A stretch of 64,000 nucleotides of DNA. Source: Pandoraea apista. GTDB taxonomy: Bacteria; Pseudomonadota; Gammaproteobacteria; Burkholderiales; Burkholderiaceae. The notes under the pieces are model-generated. The model saw only the letters and a program-made list of their open reading frames with translations. It was not told where the DNA came from and did not search any database. This document shows positions 29,621 to 39,050 of this stretch, one piece after another (positions within the stretch are counted from its first letter, which is position 1; every line of letters begins with the position of its first letter). A program made the translations under genes and the position numbers. The DNA lies in the NCBI RefSeq assembly GCF_001465595.2, contig NZ_CP013481.2:4092001-4156000 (forward strand). Reading direction: 5' to 3'.

Positions 29621-30235
29621 ATGCATGCCCTTGTCGTCGTCGCACACCCCGACGCCCAATCGCTCACCCATGCCATTGCCTCACACGTTGCCGAGGGAAT
29701 CGCCACAACGCCGTCGCAGGCACACCCGCCTGCCTCTCACACTGTCGAGATTGCCGATCTGGCGGCGGAGGGCTTCGACCCGCGATTCTCTGTCGACGAT
29801 CTCGCGCTGTTCCAGAAAACGCGCGAGGCGCCCGCCGATGTCGCGGGTGAGCACGCACGCATTGACCGGGCGGACGCACTGGTGCTCGTCTACCCGATCT
29901 ATTGGTGGTCGTTTCCCGCCCTGCTCAAAGGATGGATCGATCGCGTATTCACACAAGGCTGGGCCTATGAAGACGTGGAAGGCGGCAAAGTGATGAAGAA
30001 GCTGCAACGACTGCGTGTGCATCTGGTGGCGGTCGGCGGCGCCGACCAACGCACGATGGCCCGGCATGGCTACTTCGGCGCGATGAAAACCCAGATCGAT
30101 CACGGCATTTTCGGCTATTGTGGCGCACAAGTCGTCACATCCGAGTTGCTCCTGGCCTCCGACACCGGCTACCCTGAGGCCCATCTCGACACCGCGCGTG
30201 CGATCGGCCGGAAGGTCTTCGCAAACGCCCCCTGA
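29621..30235 (+). CDS. NAD(P)H:quinone oxidoreductase, flavodoxin fold (KefF/MdaB/NQO type)
   Basis: 204 residues; ATG with an AAGGAG site. Flavodoxin_2 family: N-terminal MHALVVVAHPDAQSLTHAIA (phosphate loop, residues 1-20), central YPIYWWSFPALLKGWIDRVF with the FMN/quinone pocket, then GGADQRTMARHGYFGAM. These FMN or FAD enzymes make two-electron reductions of quinones and nitro compounds with NAD(P)H. It forms an operon with the TetR gene 29 bp downstream, behind a perfect inverted repeat, a common quinone-responsive arrangement. Confidence 0.9.
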   Translation: MHALVVVAHPDAQSLTHAIASHVAEGIATTPSQAHPPASHTVEIADLAAEGFDPRFSVDDLALFQKTREAPADVAGEHARIDRADALVLVYPIYWWSFPALLKGWIDRVFTQGWAYEDVEGGKVMKKLQRLRVHLVAVGGADQRTMARHGYFGAMKTQIDHGIFGYCGAQVVTSELLLASDTGYPEAHLDTARAIGRKVFANAP

Positions 30236-30264
30236 CCGTTACCCCCATCGCGTATTGCCCAGCC

Positions 30265-30867
30265 ATGAGCCCAGCCACCGACGCCGCCCCCCGCCAACGC
30301 ATGCCGCGCGACGCCCGCACACGACAGTTGCTCGACGTGGCGTGGACCCTCATCGGCGACGAAGGCACCGACGCCCTGACCCTGGGGCGGCTGGCGGAGG
30401 CGGCGGGGGTCACGAAGCCGGTGGTGTATGACCACTTCGGCACGCGCAATGGGCTTCTCGCCGCGTTGTATCAGGACTACGACGAACGTCAGACCGTGAT
30501 CTTCGACCGTTCGGTGGCGGCGGCGAAACCGACCTTGCAGGACAAGGCCCGCGTGATGGCGTCGAGCTACGTGACGTGCGTGTTGACGCAGGGCCGCGAG
30601 ATTTCGGGGGTACTGGCCGCGCTCAGTGGCTCGGCAGAGCTTGCCGCAGTGAAGCGGCAGTACCAGCAGACCTTCATCGGAAAGTGTGCGGCCGTGCTCG
30701 CGCCGTTCGCCGGATCGCAGGGTGTCCCTGCGCCCGCCATGTGGGCCATGCTGGGGGCCGCAGACTCACTCTCGGACGCCGCGGTCGCCGGCGACATCAC
30801 GCCAGACGACGCCCAGGCGGAACTGACGCAGACCATTCTGGCGATAGTCAAGCGCCACAAGGCGTAA
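30265..30867 (+). CDS. TetR-family regulator co-transcribed with the quinone reductase
   Basis: 200 residues. HTH at about 20-65 (LTLGRLAEAAGVTKPVVYDH, then FGTRNGLLAALY), followed by an all-helical sensor domain (YVTCVLTQGREISGVLAALS). Being 29 bp behind the oxidoreductase gene, it probably represses both genes through the 29567-29599 repeat and is released by a quinone or electrophile. The ligand is not known. Confidence 0.88.
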   Translation: MSPATDAAPRQRMPRDARTRQLLDVAWTLIGDEGTDALTLGRLAEAAGVTKPVVYDHFGTRNGLLAALYQDYDERQTVIFDRSVAAAKPTLQDKARVMASSYVTCVLTQGREISGVLAALSGSAELAAVKRQYQQTFIGKCAAVLAPFAGSQGVPAPAMWAMLGAADSLSDAAVAGDITPDDAQAELTQTILAIVKRHKA

Positions 30868-30900
30868 CCGCATTGCCTGCGCACGAAGCGCGCGGCGCGT

Positions 30901-30927
30901 AAAAAAACCCGGCGCACGGCCGGGTTT
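30901..30927 (-). terminator. intrinsic terminator of ppa (may also serve the convergent TetR gene)
   Basis: Arms AAACCCGGC and GCCGGGTTT with a 5-nt loop; on the minus strand the hairpin is followed by seven T residues (A-run 30901-30907). On the plus strand the tail is TTTCTCT, weaker. Confidence 0.85.
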
Positions 30928-30965
30928 CTCTGGTGTCGACGCGCGACGCCGCAGGCGACGATCGC

Positions 30966-31493
30966 TTACTTCTTGGCGTTGGCCACGCCTTCGACGATTT
31001 CCTTGTGGGCGGCTTCGATGCCTTCCCAACCTTCGATCTTGACCCACTTGCCCTTCTCGAGCGCCTTGTAGTTCTCGAAGAAGTGCTTGATCTGGTCCTT
31101 CAGGTAACCCGGCACGTCGTCGATCGACTTCATGTGCGCCGTCATCGGGCAAATCTTGTCGACCGGCACGACCACCAGCTTGGCGTCCACGCCCGATTCG
31201 TCGGTCATGTTGAGCATGCCCAGTGCACGGCAGCGAACCACCGAGCCGGCCAGCAGCGGGAACGGCGTGACGACCAGCGCGTCGACGGGGTCGCCGTCGC
31301 CTGCCAGCGTTTGCGGAATGAAACCGTAGTTGGCCGGGTAGCGCATGCCCGTACCGATGAAGCGGTCAACGACCAGCAGACCCAGATCCTTGTCAGCCTC
31401 GTACTTCACCGGGTCGCTTTGCGCCGGGATCTCGATGATGACGTTGAAATCGTTGGGGATGTCCTTGCCGGCAGGCACGTGGTTGAAGCTCAT
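30966..31493 (-). CDS. ppa: inorganic pyrophosphatase (family I)
   Basis: 175 residues from the ATG at 31493 (MSFNHVPAGKDIPNDFNV) with AGGA upstream; a longer frame to 31532 is not family-like. Conserved metal and substrate segments: KYEADKDLGLLVVDRF, MRYPANYGFIPQTLAGDGDP with the DGDPVDALVV acids, and VDKICPMTAH. It hydrolyses PPi and drives biosynthesis. A clear terminator follows. Confidence 0.97.
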   Translation of the reverse strand: MSFNHVPAGKDIPNDFNVIIEIPAQSDPVKYEADKDLGLLVVDRFIGTGMRYPANYGFIPQTLAGDGDPVDALVVTPFPLLAGSVVRCRALGMLNMTDESGVDAKLVVVPVDKICPMTAHMKSIDDVPGYLKDQIKHFFENYKALEKGKWVKIEGWEGIEAAHKEIVEGVANAKK

Positions 31494-31595
31494 GATCGCA
31501 TTCCTGTGTATGAAAAAGGGCATTGCCGCCACACGGCGCGCACGCCCGTCATCTGCCGGATGCCACGCCGCCCGACGGCAATCGGGCGCGGAACA

Positions 31596-32780
31596 TTATA
31601 GCGGGTTTGCCCGATTTGCCTGTATTGCCGGGAGACGGGCAAGCCGCTGCGGCGTGAGTTCGTCCACCTGTTTGCAACCGAGCAGTTGCATGGTCGTGCG
31701 CAACTCGCCGAGCAACAGCGCGAGCACCTCGGCAGCGCCCTGCCCGCCGCGCGCCGCCACGCCATACAATGGCGCCCGGCCAAGCAATACGCCCTTGGCG
31801 CCCAATGCGACGGCCTTGGCCACGTCCGCACCTCGCCGCACGCCGCCATCGACGAAGACCGCCATCGCAGGGCCACCAGCGCTGAGGGCCTCGACAATCG
31901 ACGGCAAGACTTCTACCGGTGCGAGCGTGCTACCCAATTGCCGTCCGCCGTGATTCGAGACGACGATACCATCGGCGCCATGCGCCTGCGCCAGCCGGGC
32001 GTCGTCCACCGTCTGAATGCCCTTGACGAGCACCTCGCCCGGCCAGTGACGTCTCACCCAGGCCAGATCGTCCCATCCGAGCGACAGATCCATCTGACGG
32101 CTGAGCATTGCCGCGTGGCGCGCCAGATCCGCCCGCTCGCCCACGCTTTTCGCAATGTTTCGCAGCTGCGGCGCACCGTGAGTCAGCATCTGCCAGCTCC
32201 AGTGCGGATGCCGCAGGCAATCGGCCACCAGACGCGGCGTGAAACGCAACGGCAGTTTGAAACCATTACGCGTGTCGTGATCGCGCTTGCCATGCACTGG
32301 CGTGTCGACCGTCAGCAGCAAGGTGCGAAAGCCGGCCTCGCGCGCACGGCGCATCATGCTCTCGGCAATGCGCCGGTCCTGCTGGACATAGAGCTGGAGC
32401 CATAGCTCGCCGTCGGGCACGGCCGCGCGCACGTCCTCAAGCAACGAGGTCGACGCCGTCGACAACACGAACGGCAGCCCGGCATCGGCAGCCGCGCGCG
32501 CGAGCAGTTCGTCCGCGCGCGGCCAGAACAATCCGTTGAGGCCGGTCGGCCCCACCACCATCGGGGCGGCCGCTTCACGCCCCCAGAAGGTCGCCGCGCT
32601 CGACATTTCCGACGTATCGGTCAGCACGCGTGGCGAAAAGCCCCACAACCCGAAGGCCTCTCGATTGCGCCGCAGCGCGTCGCCGTCTTCCGCGCCGCCT
32701 TCCAGATAATCGAACGCGAGCTTCGTCAACCGCCGCCGGGCTGCCCGGCGGTAATCCTCCACGCAGGAAAACGCGTGCAT
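31596..32780 (-). CDS. FMN-dependent alpha-hydroxy-acid dehydrogenase (mandelate/lactate dehydrogenase type)
   Basis: 394 residues; ATG at 32780 with an AGGGGGGAGG site. Starts FSCVEDYRRAARRRLTKLAF and carries FDYLEGGAEDGDAL, VGPTGLNGLFWP, LVKGIQTVDDAR, SNHGGRQLGS (catalytic His and Arg) and DGGVRRGADVAKAVALGAKGV in two blocks. The closest well-known relative by eye is membrane-bound (S)-mandelate dehydrogenase MdlB rather than LldD. The family oxidises L-2-hydroxy acids to 2-oxo acids with electrons passed to quinones. It is divergent from the IclR regulator, which may control it. Confidence 0.88.
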   Translation of the reverse strand: MHAFSCVEDYRRAARRRLTKLAFDYLEGGAEDGDALRRNREAFGLWGFSPRVLTDTSEMSSAATFWGREAAAPMVVGPTGLNGLFWPRADELLARAAADAGLPFVLSTASTSLLEDVRAAVPDGELWLQLYVQQDRRIAESMMRRAREAGFRTLLLTVDTPVHGKRDHDTRNGFKLPLRFTPRLVADCLRHPHWSWQMLTHGAPQLRNIAKSVGERADLARHAAMLSRQMDLSLGWDDLAWVRRHWPGEVLVKGIQTVDDARLAQAHGADGIVVSNHGGRQLGSTLAPVEVLPSIVEALSAGGPAMAVFVDGGVRRGADVAKAVALGAKGVLLGRAPLYGVAARGGQGAAEVLALLLGELRTTMQLLGCKQVDELTPQRLARLPAIQANRANPL

Positions 32781-32888
32781 TCCTCCCCCCTGTCCTCATG
32801 TCCGCTCGTGGGAATCGCCACGAGACGTCGATCCGTGTCACGCCCATCCGGGCGCTGACGAAGTTCGCTAGTTGGGCACAAACAATTG

Positions 32889-32925
32889 CATTACAATCAC
32901 AATCATTACAATTCGAACACGTTCG
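32889..32925. promoter_or_regulatory. AT-rich promoter/operator region upstream of the IclR gene
   Basis: CATTACAAT is repeated directly at 32889-32897 and 32904-32912 (15-bp period), followed by the palindrome CGAACACGTTCG at 32914-32925. This is the AT-rich part of the 150-bp gap between the hydroxy-acid dehydrogenase and iclR-like starts. IclR proteins bind short palindromes near their own promoter, so autoregulation is plausible. Confidence 0.45.
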
Positions 32926-32933
32926 CACACTCC

Positions 32934-33791
32934 ATGCCGCGCTTGCCTGCCCGGTCGTCCCGTCCTTCCGAAGACGCGTCAGCCCAATCCTCCAGCGACG
33001 CGACGCAGCTCGCGCCGCGCTCGTCGCTCTTCGTCGGCTCGACAGAGAAGACCTTTCAGGTCTTGCACGCCTTCGACGGCCCCGCGCGCTACATGACGCT
33101 CAGCGACATTGCCAAAGCGGCCGAACTCGACCGGAGCGCAACACAGCGGCTCGTGCACACGCTCGAAGCGCTTGGCTATCTCTACCGCGTGCCCGACACC
33201 CGCACTTACGGCCTGACCACGAAGGTCCTTCAGTTCTCGTACAACTACATCCGGGCAAACGAACTGGTCGACAAAGCCTCGCCGTATCTGCTCGACATCA
33301 GCCGGCGGGTCGGCGAGACCACCAACTTGCAGGAGCTGGACGGTCACGAAATCGTGTTCGTCGCACGGTTTCCCGGCCAGCATCTGGTGAACATCGATAT
33401 CGTGGTCGGCGCGCGTCTGCCGGCCATGTTCACGGCGTCAGGCATTGCGATCTTGTCGCGGCTGCCCCAGGCGCGTGTGGACGACATTCTCGCGAAAACG
33501 CCCCTCGACCCGATGACGCCGTACACGGTCACCGACAAGACGAAGCTTCTCGAACGTATCCGGAACACTGCGCGTCACGGCTTTGCGATCATCGAGAACG
33601 AAACGGTGATGGGCGACATTTCGGTCGCCGCGCCCATCACCGATCACGACGGCCACGCGGTGGCCGCCATCAACATCTCGGTGCCGACCTCGCGGTGGAC
33701 GCGTCAACGCGCGGAAGCCGAACTCGCCCAACACATTCAGGTCGCCGCGACGTCGATCTCGAAATCCCGGTTGTCGACCTTCCGCCGATAA
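32934..33791 (+). CDS. IclR-family transcriptional regulator
   Basis: 285 residues from the ATG at 32934. After a disordered 30-residue leader, the winged helix runs from EKTFQVLHAFDGPARYMTLS through DIAKAAELDRSATQRLVHTL. The effector domain (about 110-285) has LQELDGHEIVFVARFPGQHL, ASGIAILSRLP and the closing AINISVPTSRWT. Such regulators respond to small organic acids and control aromatic, sugar-acid and glyoxylate catabolism. It is flanked by a hydroxy-acid dehydrogenase and the ABC/DapA operon, either of which may be its target. Confidence 0.92.
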   Translation: MPRLPARSSRPSEDASAQSSSDATQLAPRSSLFVGSTEKTFQVLHAFDGPARYMTLSDIAKAAELDRSATQRLVHTLEALGYLYRVPDTRTYGLTTKVLQFSYNYIRANELVDKASPYLLDISRRVGETTNLQELDGHEIVFVARFPGQHLVNIDIVVGARLPAMFTASGIAILSRLPQARVDDILAKTPLDPMTPYTVTDKTKLLERIRNTARHGFAIIENETVMGDISVAAPITDHDGHAVAAINISVPTSRWTRQRAEAELAQHIQVAATSISKSRLSTFRR

Positions 33792-33813
33792 GCCACGTCA
33801 GTGTGCTGTCGAT

Positions 33814-33850
33814 GGTCCGCTGCCGCATAACGAACTGCGGCGAGCGGACC
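33814..33850. terminator. long hairpin between convergent iclR-like and dapA-like genes
   Basis: Arms GGTCCGCTGCCGCA and TGCGGCGAGCGGACC pair over 14 bp with one bulged G and an 8-nt loop. It fills the gap between two convergent stops, with no T-tract. A bidirectional terminator or mRNA 3'-end structure is likely. Confidence 0.5.
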
Positions 33851-33882
33851 CGGGCCCTTCGGCGCGCTAACGGCGTATCGCC

Positions 33883-34794
33883 TCAACGCCCTTCGAAAAT
33901 CGCCAGTTGCCGGGCCAGTTCCTCGCGCAACTGTGCCGACAGCGCCGGTGCGGGCGGCACCAGCGGTGCGAGCATCGCCGGCGCCGTCACACCGATCAGA
34001 TCCATGACCGACTTCATCGGCCCCGGATTCGTCTCGGCAAAGGCGAGATTCATCAGCGGAATAAGCGAGCGATGCAGCGCAAGCGCTTCCGCCGTCTTGC
34101 CCTCCGAAGCGAGCGCGAAAATACGTTGCCACGCCGTCGGCAACAGCGACGCCGTCACCACAATGCCACCGCGCGCGCCTGCCGCCACATGCAGCGGGAA
34201 CAGCGTGTCTTCGCCGCTCAGGACGGCAAACGATTCGTCGACCCCGGCCACCGTGCGCAGGAAATGCCACATGTCGGTGTTGCAGGCCTTCATGCCGATG
34301 ATGTTCTCGTGGCGCGACAACTCGTGCAGCACCTCCGGGGCAATCGCGATCCGCGTGCGGTACGGAATCTCGTAGATCAGGATCGGCAGCGGCGACTCGT
34401 CGGCGTAGCGCAGGAAGTAGTCGCGAATACCGGCCTGCGTCGGGTTGGTGTAATACGGCGTGAGCACGAGCAACCCGTCGGCGCCGGCCGCGGCGAAATC
34501 ACGCCCGGCCTCGATGGCGTCGTGATAGCCCGGGTCCAGCACGCCAGCGATCACCGGCACGTCGCGGCCGTGCGCCTCGACTTCCTGCGCGGTGAGCTCG
34601 GCCATGCGCACGCGCTCCGTGCGCGAGAGCGCACCGTACTCGCCCGTGCCGCCCAGCGGCACCACGCCATCGATGCCCTGCCCCAGCAGGTAGCGCATCA
34701 ACGCGCGGGCGGCGTCGGTATGAATCGTGTCGTCGGCATTCACCGGCGTGGGAATCGCCGGCAGAATGCCCTTCAGTTGTGCAGAACGAAGCAT
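33883..34794 (-). CDS. DapA-family (dihydrodipicolinate synthase-like) aldolase/dehydratase
   Basis: 303 residues. TIM-barrel class I aldolase of the DHDPS/NAL family: PLGGTGEYGALS (GxxGE motif), VLTPYYTNPTQAG, catalytic Tyr in LIYEIPYRTRI (about residue 136) and Schiff-base Lys in IIGMKACNTD (about 165). It is unlikely to be the lysine-pathway enzyme because it lies at the end of a transport/oxidation operon (GlcD-like flavoprotein, ABC transporter). Probable role is cleavage or dehydration of a 2-oxo sugar acid or hydroxy-oxo acid. The ribosome site is weak, and the gap to the permease gene is 47 bp. Confidence 0.88.
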   Translation of the reverse strand: MLRSAQLKGILPAIPTPVNADDTIHTDAARALMRYLLGQGIDGVVPLGGTGEYGALSRTERVRMAELTAQEVEAHGRDVPVIAGVLDPGYHDAIEAGRDFAAAGADGLLVLTPYYTNPTQAGIRDYFLRYADESPLPILIYEIPYRTRIAIAPEVLHELSRHENIIGMKACNTDMWHFLRTVAGVDESFAVLSGEDTLFPLHVAAGARGGIVVTASLLPTAWQRIFALASEGKTAEALALHRSLIPLMNLAFAETNPGPMKSVMDLIGVTAPAMLAPLVPPAPALSAQLREELARQLAIFEGR

Positions 34795-34841
34795 GAATTA
34801 AACGTCCGTGAATCGTAAGTTCGGAGAAGTCGGATACCGCA

Positions 34842-36641
34842 TCAGGTCGCAAGGCTGCGCCGGCGCAAACGCTCGGCCACCCAGATCAGTGCGGCGATGA
34901 AAAGGAACAGGCACGTGGAGACGGCAGCGATCACCGGCGAAATCTGCATCGTCAACTCATCCCAGAATTGCTTGGGCAATGTGGTCGAGAGGCCGCCCGA
35001 CGTGAACAGCGCAATCGTGAGTTCGTCGAACGACGTGGCGAACGCGAACAGGAACGACGACAGCAGGCCCGCGCCGAGAATCGGGAACGTTACGCGGCGC
35101 AGCGTGGCCCACGGACGCGCCCCCAGGCTGTAAGCCGCCAGATCGAGACGCGTGTCGTAGTTGCGCAGCACCGCCATCATGGTGATGACGACGTACGGCA
35201 CAGCCACCACTGTATGCGCGATGGTCAGCCCGACATTCGAGCCCACCAGACCGATCTTGGCGAAGAAATAGAACACGCCGACGGCCAGAATCATGCGAGG
35301 CACCACAATGGGGGCCAGCACGAAGGCGAGCATCGCCGACTTGCCGCGCATGCCGCCGCGCACCAGCAGGAACGCGGCCGGCGTGCCAATCAGCATCGAC
35401 AGCAGACCGGCGCCAATGCCAACCAGCATGGAGCGCGTGATTGCCTGCATCCACAGGGGCGAATCCCAGACCTGCTGGTACCACTGCAGCGAGAAACCCT
35501 TCGGCGGCCACGCCAGTGCCGAGGCCGAATCGAACGACACCGGAATCATCAGCAGCGCCGGGGCGGCGAGGAACACCACCAGCAGGAAGACGATCACGCG
35601 CAGCACGAGTCCGTCGCCCTGCTCGCCCTGATGACGCGGCATTGCGCGCAGCATGACGTCGGTGGCGCTGCCCAGCGCACCGAGAACCTTCTCGCCGAGC
35701 GTGCGGCTCCAGCCACCGCGACGCTTGCCCGCTTTCACGTCGCCTGCGCCGCCCGCCATCGTCGACAGGCCGACCATGCGGTCGTAGACGAGGAACACAA
35801 CGAGCACCACGGCCAGCAGCAGCACTGAAATCGCACCGGCAAAGCCCCAGTTCAACGCTTGCATCACCTGATCGATGATGAGCTGCGTAATCATGGTTTC
35901 ATGCCGCCCGCCCAGCAGTGTCGGCGTAATGAAGAAGCCGATCGACGTGACGAACACCATCAGCGCACCCGCCGCCACGCCTGGCAGCGACAGCGGGAAG
36001 TACACACGCCAGAACACCGTGCCCGGACGCGCCCCCAGTGTCGATGCTGCACTCGGCAGACGGCGATCGATGTTCTCCATGACGGAGAGCATCGTGAGCA
36101 CGGCCAGCGGCATGAGCGCATGCACCATGCCGAGAATCACGGCGGGGAAGCTGTAGAGCAGCGAGAGCGGCGCGTCGATCAGGCCGAGATCGAGCAACGT
36201 GCGGTTGACGACCCCGTTGCGCCCGAGCAGCACCACCCACGCAAACGTACGCACGAGGAAGCTGGTCCAGAACGAGACCAGCAGCCAGAAGAGCAGGCGC
36301 TGCTTGCGCGCGCCGGTGAGCGTCGAGAGCCGGTAGGCAATCGGGTAACCCGTGAGTACCGCGAAGAAGGTCGTGTAGAGCGAGACCTTGAGCGTAATGA
36401 GCAACACCTCGACATACACCGACGAGGCGAACAGGCGCTGATATTCGGCGAGCGTGAAGCCCCCCTCGCCGCGAACGCTCAGCAACAGCAACTGACCGAC
36501 CGGATAGATCAGCATGACCGTCAGCAAAATCACGATCGGCGCGGCCATGAGCATCGGACGCAGGCGAGCGCGCCAACGCGACCGGCGCGGCGCCGGCTGA
36601 ACGGGACTGGACGACGAAGGGCGAACCACGGCGGATGCACT
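34842..36641 (-). CDS. ABC transporter permease, fused PotB-PotC type
   Basis: About 600 residues, twice the length of PotB or PotC. Two complete inner-membrane permease modules are joined by a ~70-residue basic linker (KAGKRRGGWSRTLGEKVLG). Each half has the EAA-type cytoplasmic loop: DRRLPSAASTLGARPGTVFW in the first and LDLAAYSLGARPWATLRRV in the second. Such fused permeases occur in Fe(III) (FbpB-like) and some polyamine/organic-acid importers. It lies 3 bp after the ATPase gene. With one ATPase gene and one binding protein the importer is complete. Confidence 0.9.
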   Translation of the reverse strand, partial: SASAVVRPSSSSPVQPAPRRSRWRARLRPMLMAAPIVILLTVMLIYPVGQLLLLSVRGEGGFTLAEYQRLFASSVYVEVLLITLKVSLYTTFFAVLTGYPIAYRLSTLTGARKQRLLFWLLVSFWTSFLVRTFAWVVLLGRNGVVNRTLLDLGLIDAPLSLLYSFPAVILGMVHALMPLAVLTMLSVMENIDRRLPSAASTLGARPGTVFWRVYFPLSLPGVAAGALMVFVTSIGFFITPTLLGGRHETMITQLIIDQVMQALNWGFAGAISVLLLAVVLVVFLVYDRMVGLSTMAGGAGDVKAGKRRGGWSRTLGEKVLGALGSATDVMLRAMPRHQGEQGDGLVLRVIVFLLVVFLAAPALLMIPVSFDSASALAWPPKGFSLQWYQQVWDSPLWMQAITRSMLVGIGAGLLSMLIGTPAAFLLVRGGMRGKSAMLAFVLAPIVVPRMILAVGVFYFFAKIGLVGSNVGLTIAHTVVAVPYVVITMMAVLRNYDTRLDLAAYSLGARPWATLRRVTFPILGAGLLSSFLFAFATSFDELTIALFTSGGLSTTLPKQFWDELTMQISPVIAAVSTCLFLFIAALIWVAERLRRRSLAT

Positions 36642-36647
36642 CATTGC

Positions 36648-37769
36648 TTACCCCGCGATCGCAACGGCGTCGTCGGCATGCCAGGCGAGACCCAGCGTCT
36701 GCCCGATCTCGAAACGGTTGCCCTGACGATGCGTCGGGAATGCCGCAACGAGCGACTTGCCGGGCTCGCCGGCCTTGCCGCCGGTCACATCCGATTGCAG
36801 GTACAGCTTGGTCATGCCGCCCGTAACCATGATGTCGGTGAGCTTCGCCGAAATCGTCGACACACCATCGCGGCGGCTCTCGCCGTCATGGACATGCAGG
36901 TTCTGCGGCCGCAGCATCAGCTTGACCGCACGGCCTTGCTCGACCTGCGGGTCGTAGACCATCGCGCCCGCGCCGTTCGCCCCCTGCACACCCGGCATCG
37001 CCACGCGCACCTGATCGCCCGCGCGTTCAAGCACGGTGGCGTCGAGCAGATTGGACTCGCCGAGGAAGTCGGCAACGAACACGCTCTTCGGACGGAAATA
37101 CAGGTCGTCGGGCGTGCCCAGTTGCGCGATTTCTCCGGCGTTCATCAGGCAAATGCGATCGGACATCGTCATCGCTTCTTCCTGATCGTGTGTCACGTAC
37201 ACGATGGTGGTGCCGAGTTCGCGGTGAATGCGCTTGATCTCGAGCTGCATGTGATCGCGCAGCTTCTTGTCGAGTGCGCCCAACGGCTCGTCCATCAGAA
37301 TGATCGACGGCCGGTAGACCATGCAGCGCGCCAATGCGATGCGCTGCTGCTGACCACCCGAGAGCTCGCGCGGATAGCGCTCTGCCACATGCGGCAGGTG
37401 AACCATTTCCAGCGCGTTCATGACCATCTTGCGAGCCGTCTGAGCGTCGGTGCGGCGCATCTGCAACGGGAAGGCAATGTTCTCCGCCACGGTCATGTGC
37501 GGGAACAGCGCGTAGTTCTGGAACACCATACCGATGTCGCGCTCGTACGGCGCACCGTATGTAACATCGGTCCCGTTGATGCGGATAGCGCCCGCGTCGG
37601 GCTGCGACAGACCGGCGATGAGCGAGAGCAACGTGGTCTTGCCCGAGCCGCTCGGGCCCAGCAAGGTCAGGAATTCGCCCTGAGCGACATCGAGGTCGGT
37701 CGGTGCAAGCGCGACGAAATCGCCGTAACGCTTGGACAGGCCCGAGACTTGAAGATTGGCAACGGTCAT
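36648..37769 (-). CDS. ABC transporter ATP-binding protein (PotA/FbpC type)
   Basis: 373 residues. Walker A GPSGSGKTTLLS, signature LSGGQQQRIALARCM, Walker B ILMDEPLGALDKK, H-loop VYVTHDQEEAMTM, and a C-terminal TOBE domain (about 290-370). It energises uptake by the fused permease encoded just downstream. Gap to the binding-protein gene is 45 bp. Confidence 0.93.
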   Translation of the reverse strand: MTVANLQVSGLSKRYGDFVALAPTDLDVAQGEFLTLLGPSGSGKTTLLSLIAGLSQPDAGAIRINGTDVTYGAPYERDIGMVFQNYALFPHMTVAENIAFPLQMRRTDAQTARKMVMNALEMVHLPHVAERYPRELSGGQQQRIALARCMVYRPSIILMDEPLGALDKKLRDHMQLEIKRIHRELGTTIVYVTHDQEEAMTMSDRICLMNAGEIAQLGTPDDLYFRPKSVFVADFLGESNLLDATVLERAGDQVRVAMPGVQGANGAGAMVYDPQVEQGRAVKLMLRPQNLHVHDGESRRDGVSTISAKLTDIMVTGGMTKLYLQSDVTGGKAGEPGKSLVAAFPTHRQGNRFEIGQTLGLAWHADDAVAIAG

Positions 37770-37814
37770 GAGATCAGCACCCCAAAAAACGTGAAACGAA
37801 ACGGCAGGTGAGGA

Positions 37815-38942
37815 TCAGGTCAGGATCCAGCGGTTGAAACGTTCGAGCGCCGCGCTCTGGTTCTGCTGCCAGAACTGCGCGTTGATCTGCACGCCGCTCT
37901 TGATGTTCTCCGGGAACGTGGGGCAGTGCTTCGCCACCTCGGGCTTCACATAGTTGAACGCTTCGGGCTGCGTCATGCCGGCGGGGAAGAACTTGACCAG
38001 TTCCGCCTGACGCTTCGGATCGCTTGCGAACTTGATGAACTCACGGCACGCCGCCGCGTTCGGCGTGCCCTTGAGGATCGACCAGTTGTCGCAACCCCAG
38101 ATGTTCTGGTTCCACACAATCTCGACCGGCACGCCGTTGGCCTGTGCCGACTGCGCACGCGAGGCCCACGTGGCGACCATGTCCACTTCGCCCGAGCCGA
38201 GCATCTGCTCGACCTGTGCGCCGGTGGTCCACCACACCGCGACTTGCTTGGCGATCTTGTCCAGGCTCTTGAACGCGCGGTCGAAGTCGCACGGATACAC
38301 CGAACCCGGCGCAACGCCATCGGCCATCAGCGCTTCTTCAATGGTGTCGAACGGATACTTGCGGATCGAGCGGCGCCCCGGGAAGTCTTTCACGTTCCAC
38401 AGATCGGCCCACGACGTGGGTGCCTTGCGGCCCTTGAAGGCATCCGTGCGATAGGCGAGCACCGTCGAATAGACGTTGGTACCCACGCCGAACGGCGACA
38501 TGTACTGCTTCGGAATCTTGGCGACGGTCGGGTCCGACTCGAGGCCGTGCCGCTCCAGATATTCCTTGCCGCCCGAGGTCAGCAGCAGAATCGCGGGTTG
38601 GCTGATCTTGGCCATGTCCCACGTGTAGCTGCCTGCCTCGACCATGCTCTTGATCTGCGCGGTCGGCTCGGCGTTGGCCTGCACGCCAACGACTTCAATG
38701 CCCGTCGCCTTGGCGAACGGCTTGTAGTACACGGCGTCGTACGCCTTCGTGTAGATACCGCCGTCGTCGCGCACCACGATGCGCTTGGTGGCGGCGCGCG
38801 AGGGCGTCCACACGAACGGGAACGCCACGGCGGCCGCGCCGGCGAGCGCCGTCTTCATGGCCGTGCGGCGGCCCGGTTGCGCAAGCGACGCTGCGTGGTT
38901 ATCGGCGATGTCGAGCGGGCTTGCGGAGGTCTTGCGTTTCAT
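37815..38942 (-). CDS. extracellular solute-binding protein (spermidine/putrescine-like family)
   Basis: 375 residues from the second of two adjacent ATGs, which has better spacing to GGAG. The leader has a twin-arginine-like pattern (GRRTAMKTALAGAAAVAF), so export may be via Tat. The mature protein is a type II periplasmic binding fold: IVVRDDGGIYTKAYDAVYYK, VEAGSYTWDMAKISQP, FGVGTNVYSTVLAYRTDAFK, WADLWNVKDFPGRRSI. These segments resemble PotD/AfuA relatives. The ligand is unknown; operon context suggests an organic or sugar acid rather than a polyamine. Confidence 0.88.
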   Translation of the reverse strand: MKRKTSASPLDIADNHAASLAQPGRRTAMKTALAGAAAVAFPFVWTPSRAATKRIVVRDDGGIYTKAYDAVYYKPFAKATGIEVVGVQANAEPTAQIKSMVEAGSYTWDMAKISQPAILLLTSGGKEYLERHGLESDPTVAKIPKQYMSPFGVGTNVYSTVLAYRTDAFKGRKAPTSWADLWNVKDFPGRRSIRKYPFDTIEEALMADGVAPGSVYPCDFDRAFKSLDKIAKQVAVWWTTGAQVEQMLGSGEVDMVATWASRAQSAQANGVPVEIVWNQNIWGCDNWSILKGTPNAAACREFIKFASDPKRQAELVKFFPAGMTQPEAFNYVKPEVAKHCPTFPENIKSGVQINAQFWQQNQSAALERFNRWILT

Positions 38943-39050
38943 CATGGTCTCCGGTCTTGGCTAGGAGGGTGGGCGCGGCGACGGACCGCAACTTCGGCAC
39001 AGCCGCCGCGCGCGCAGTTATGGCAAAACAAACAGCAGAACTGAAATGAC

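Noticed and set aside
33883..34794. Calling the DapA-like gene lysine-pathway dapA
   Set aside because: It ends a transport/oxidation operon and its GGTGEYGAL loop differs from the biosynthetic GTTGE pattern.
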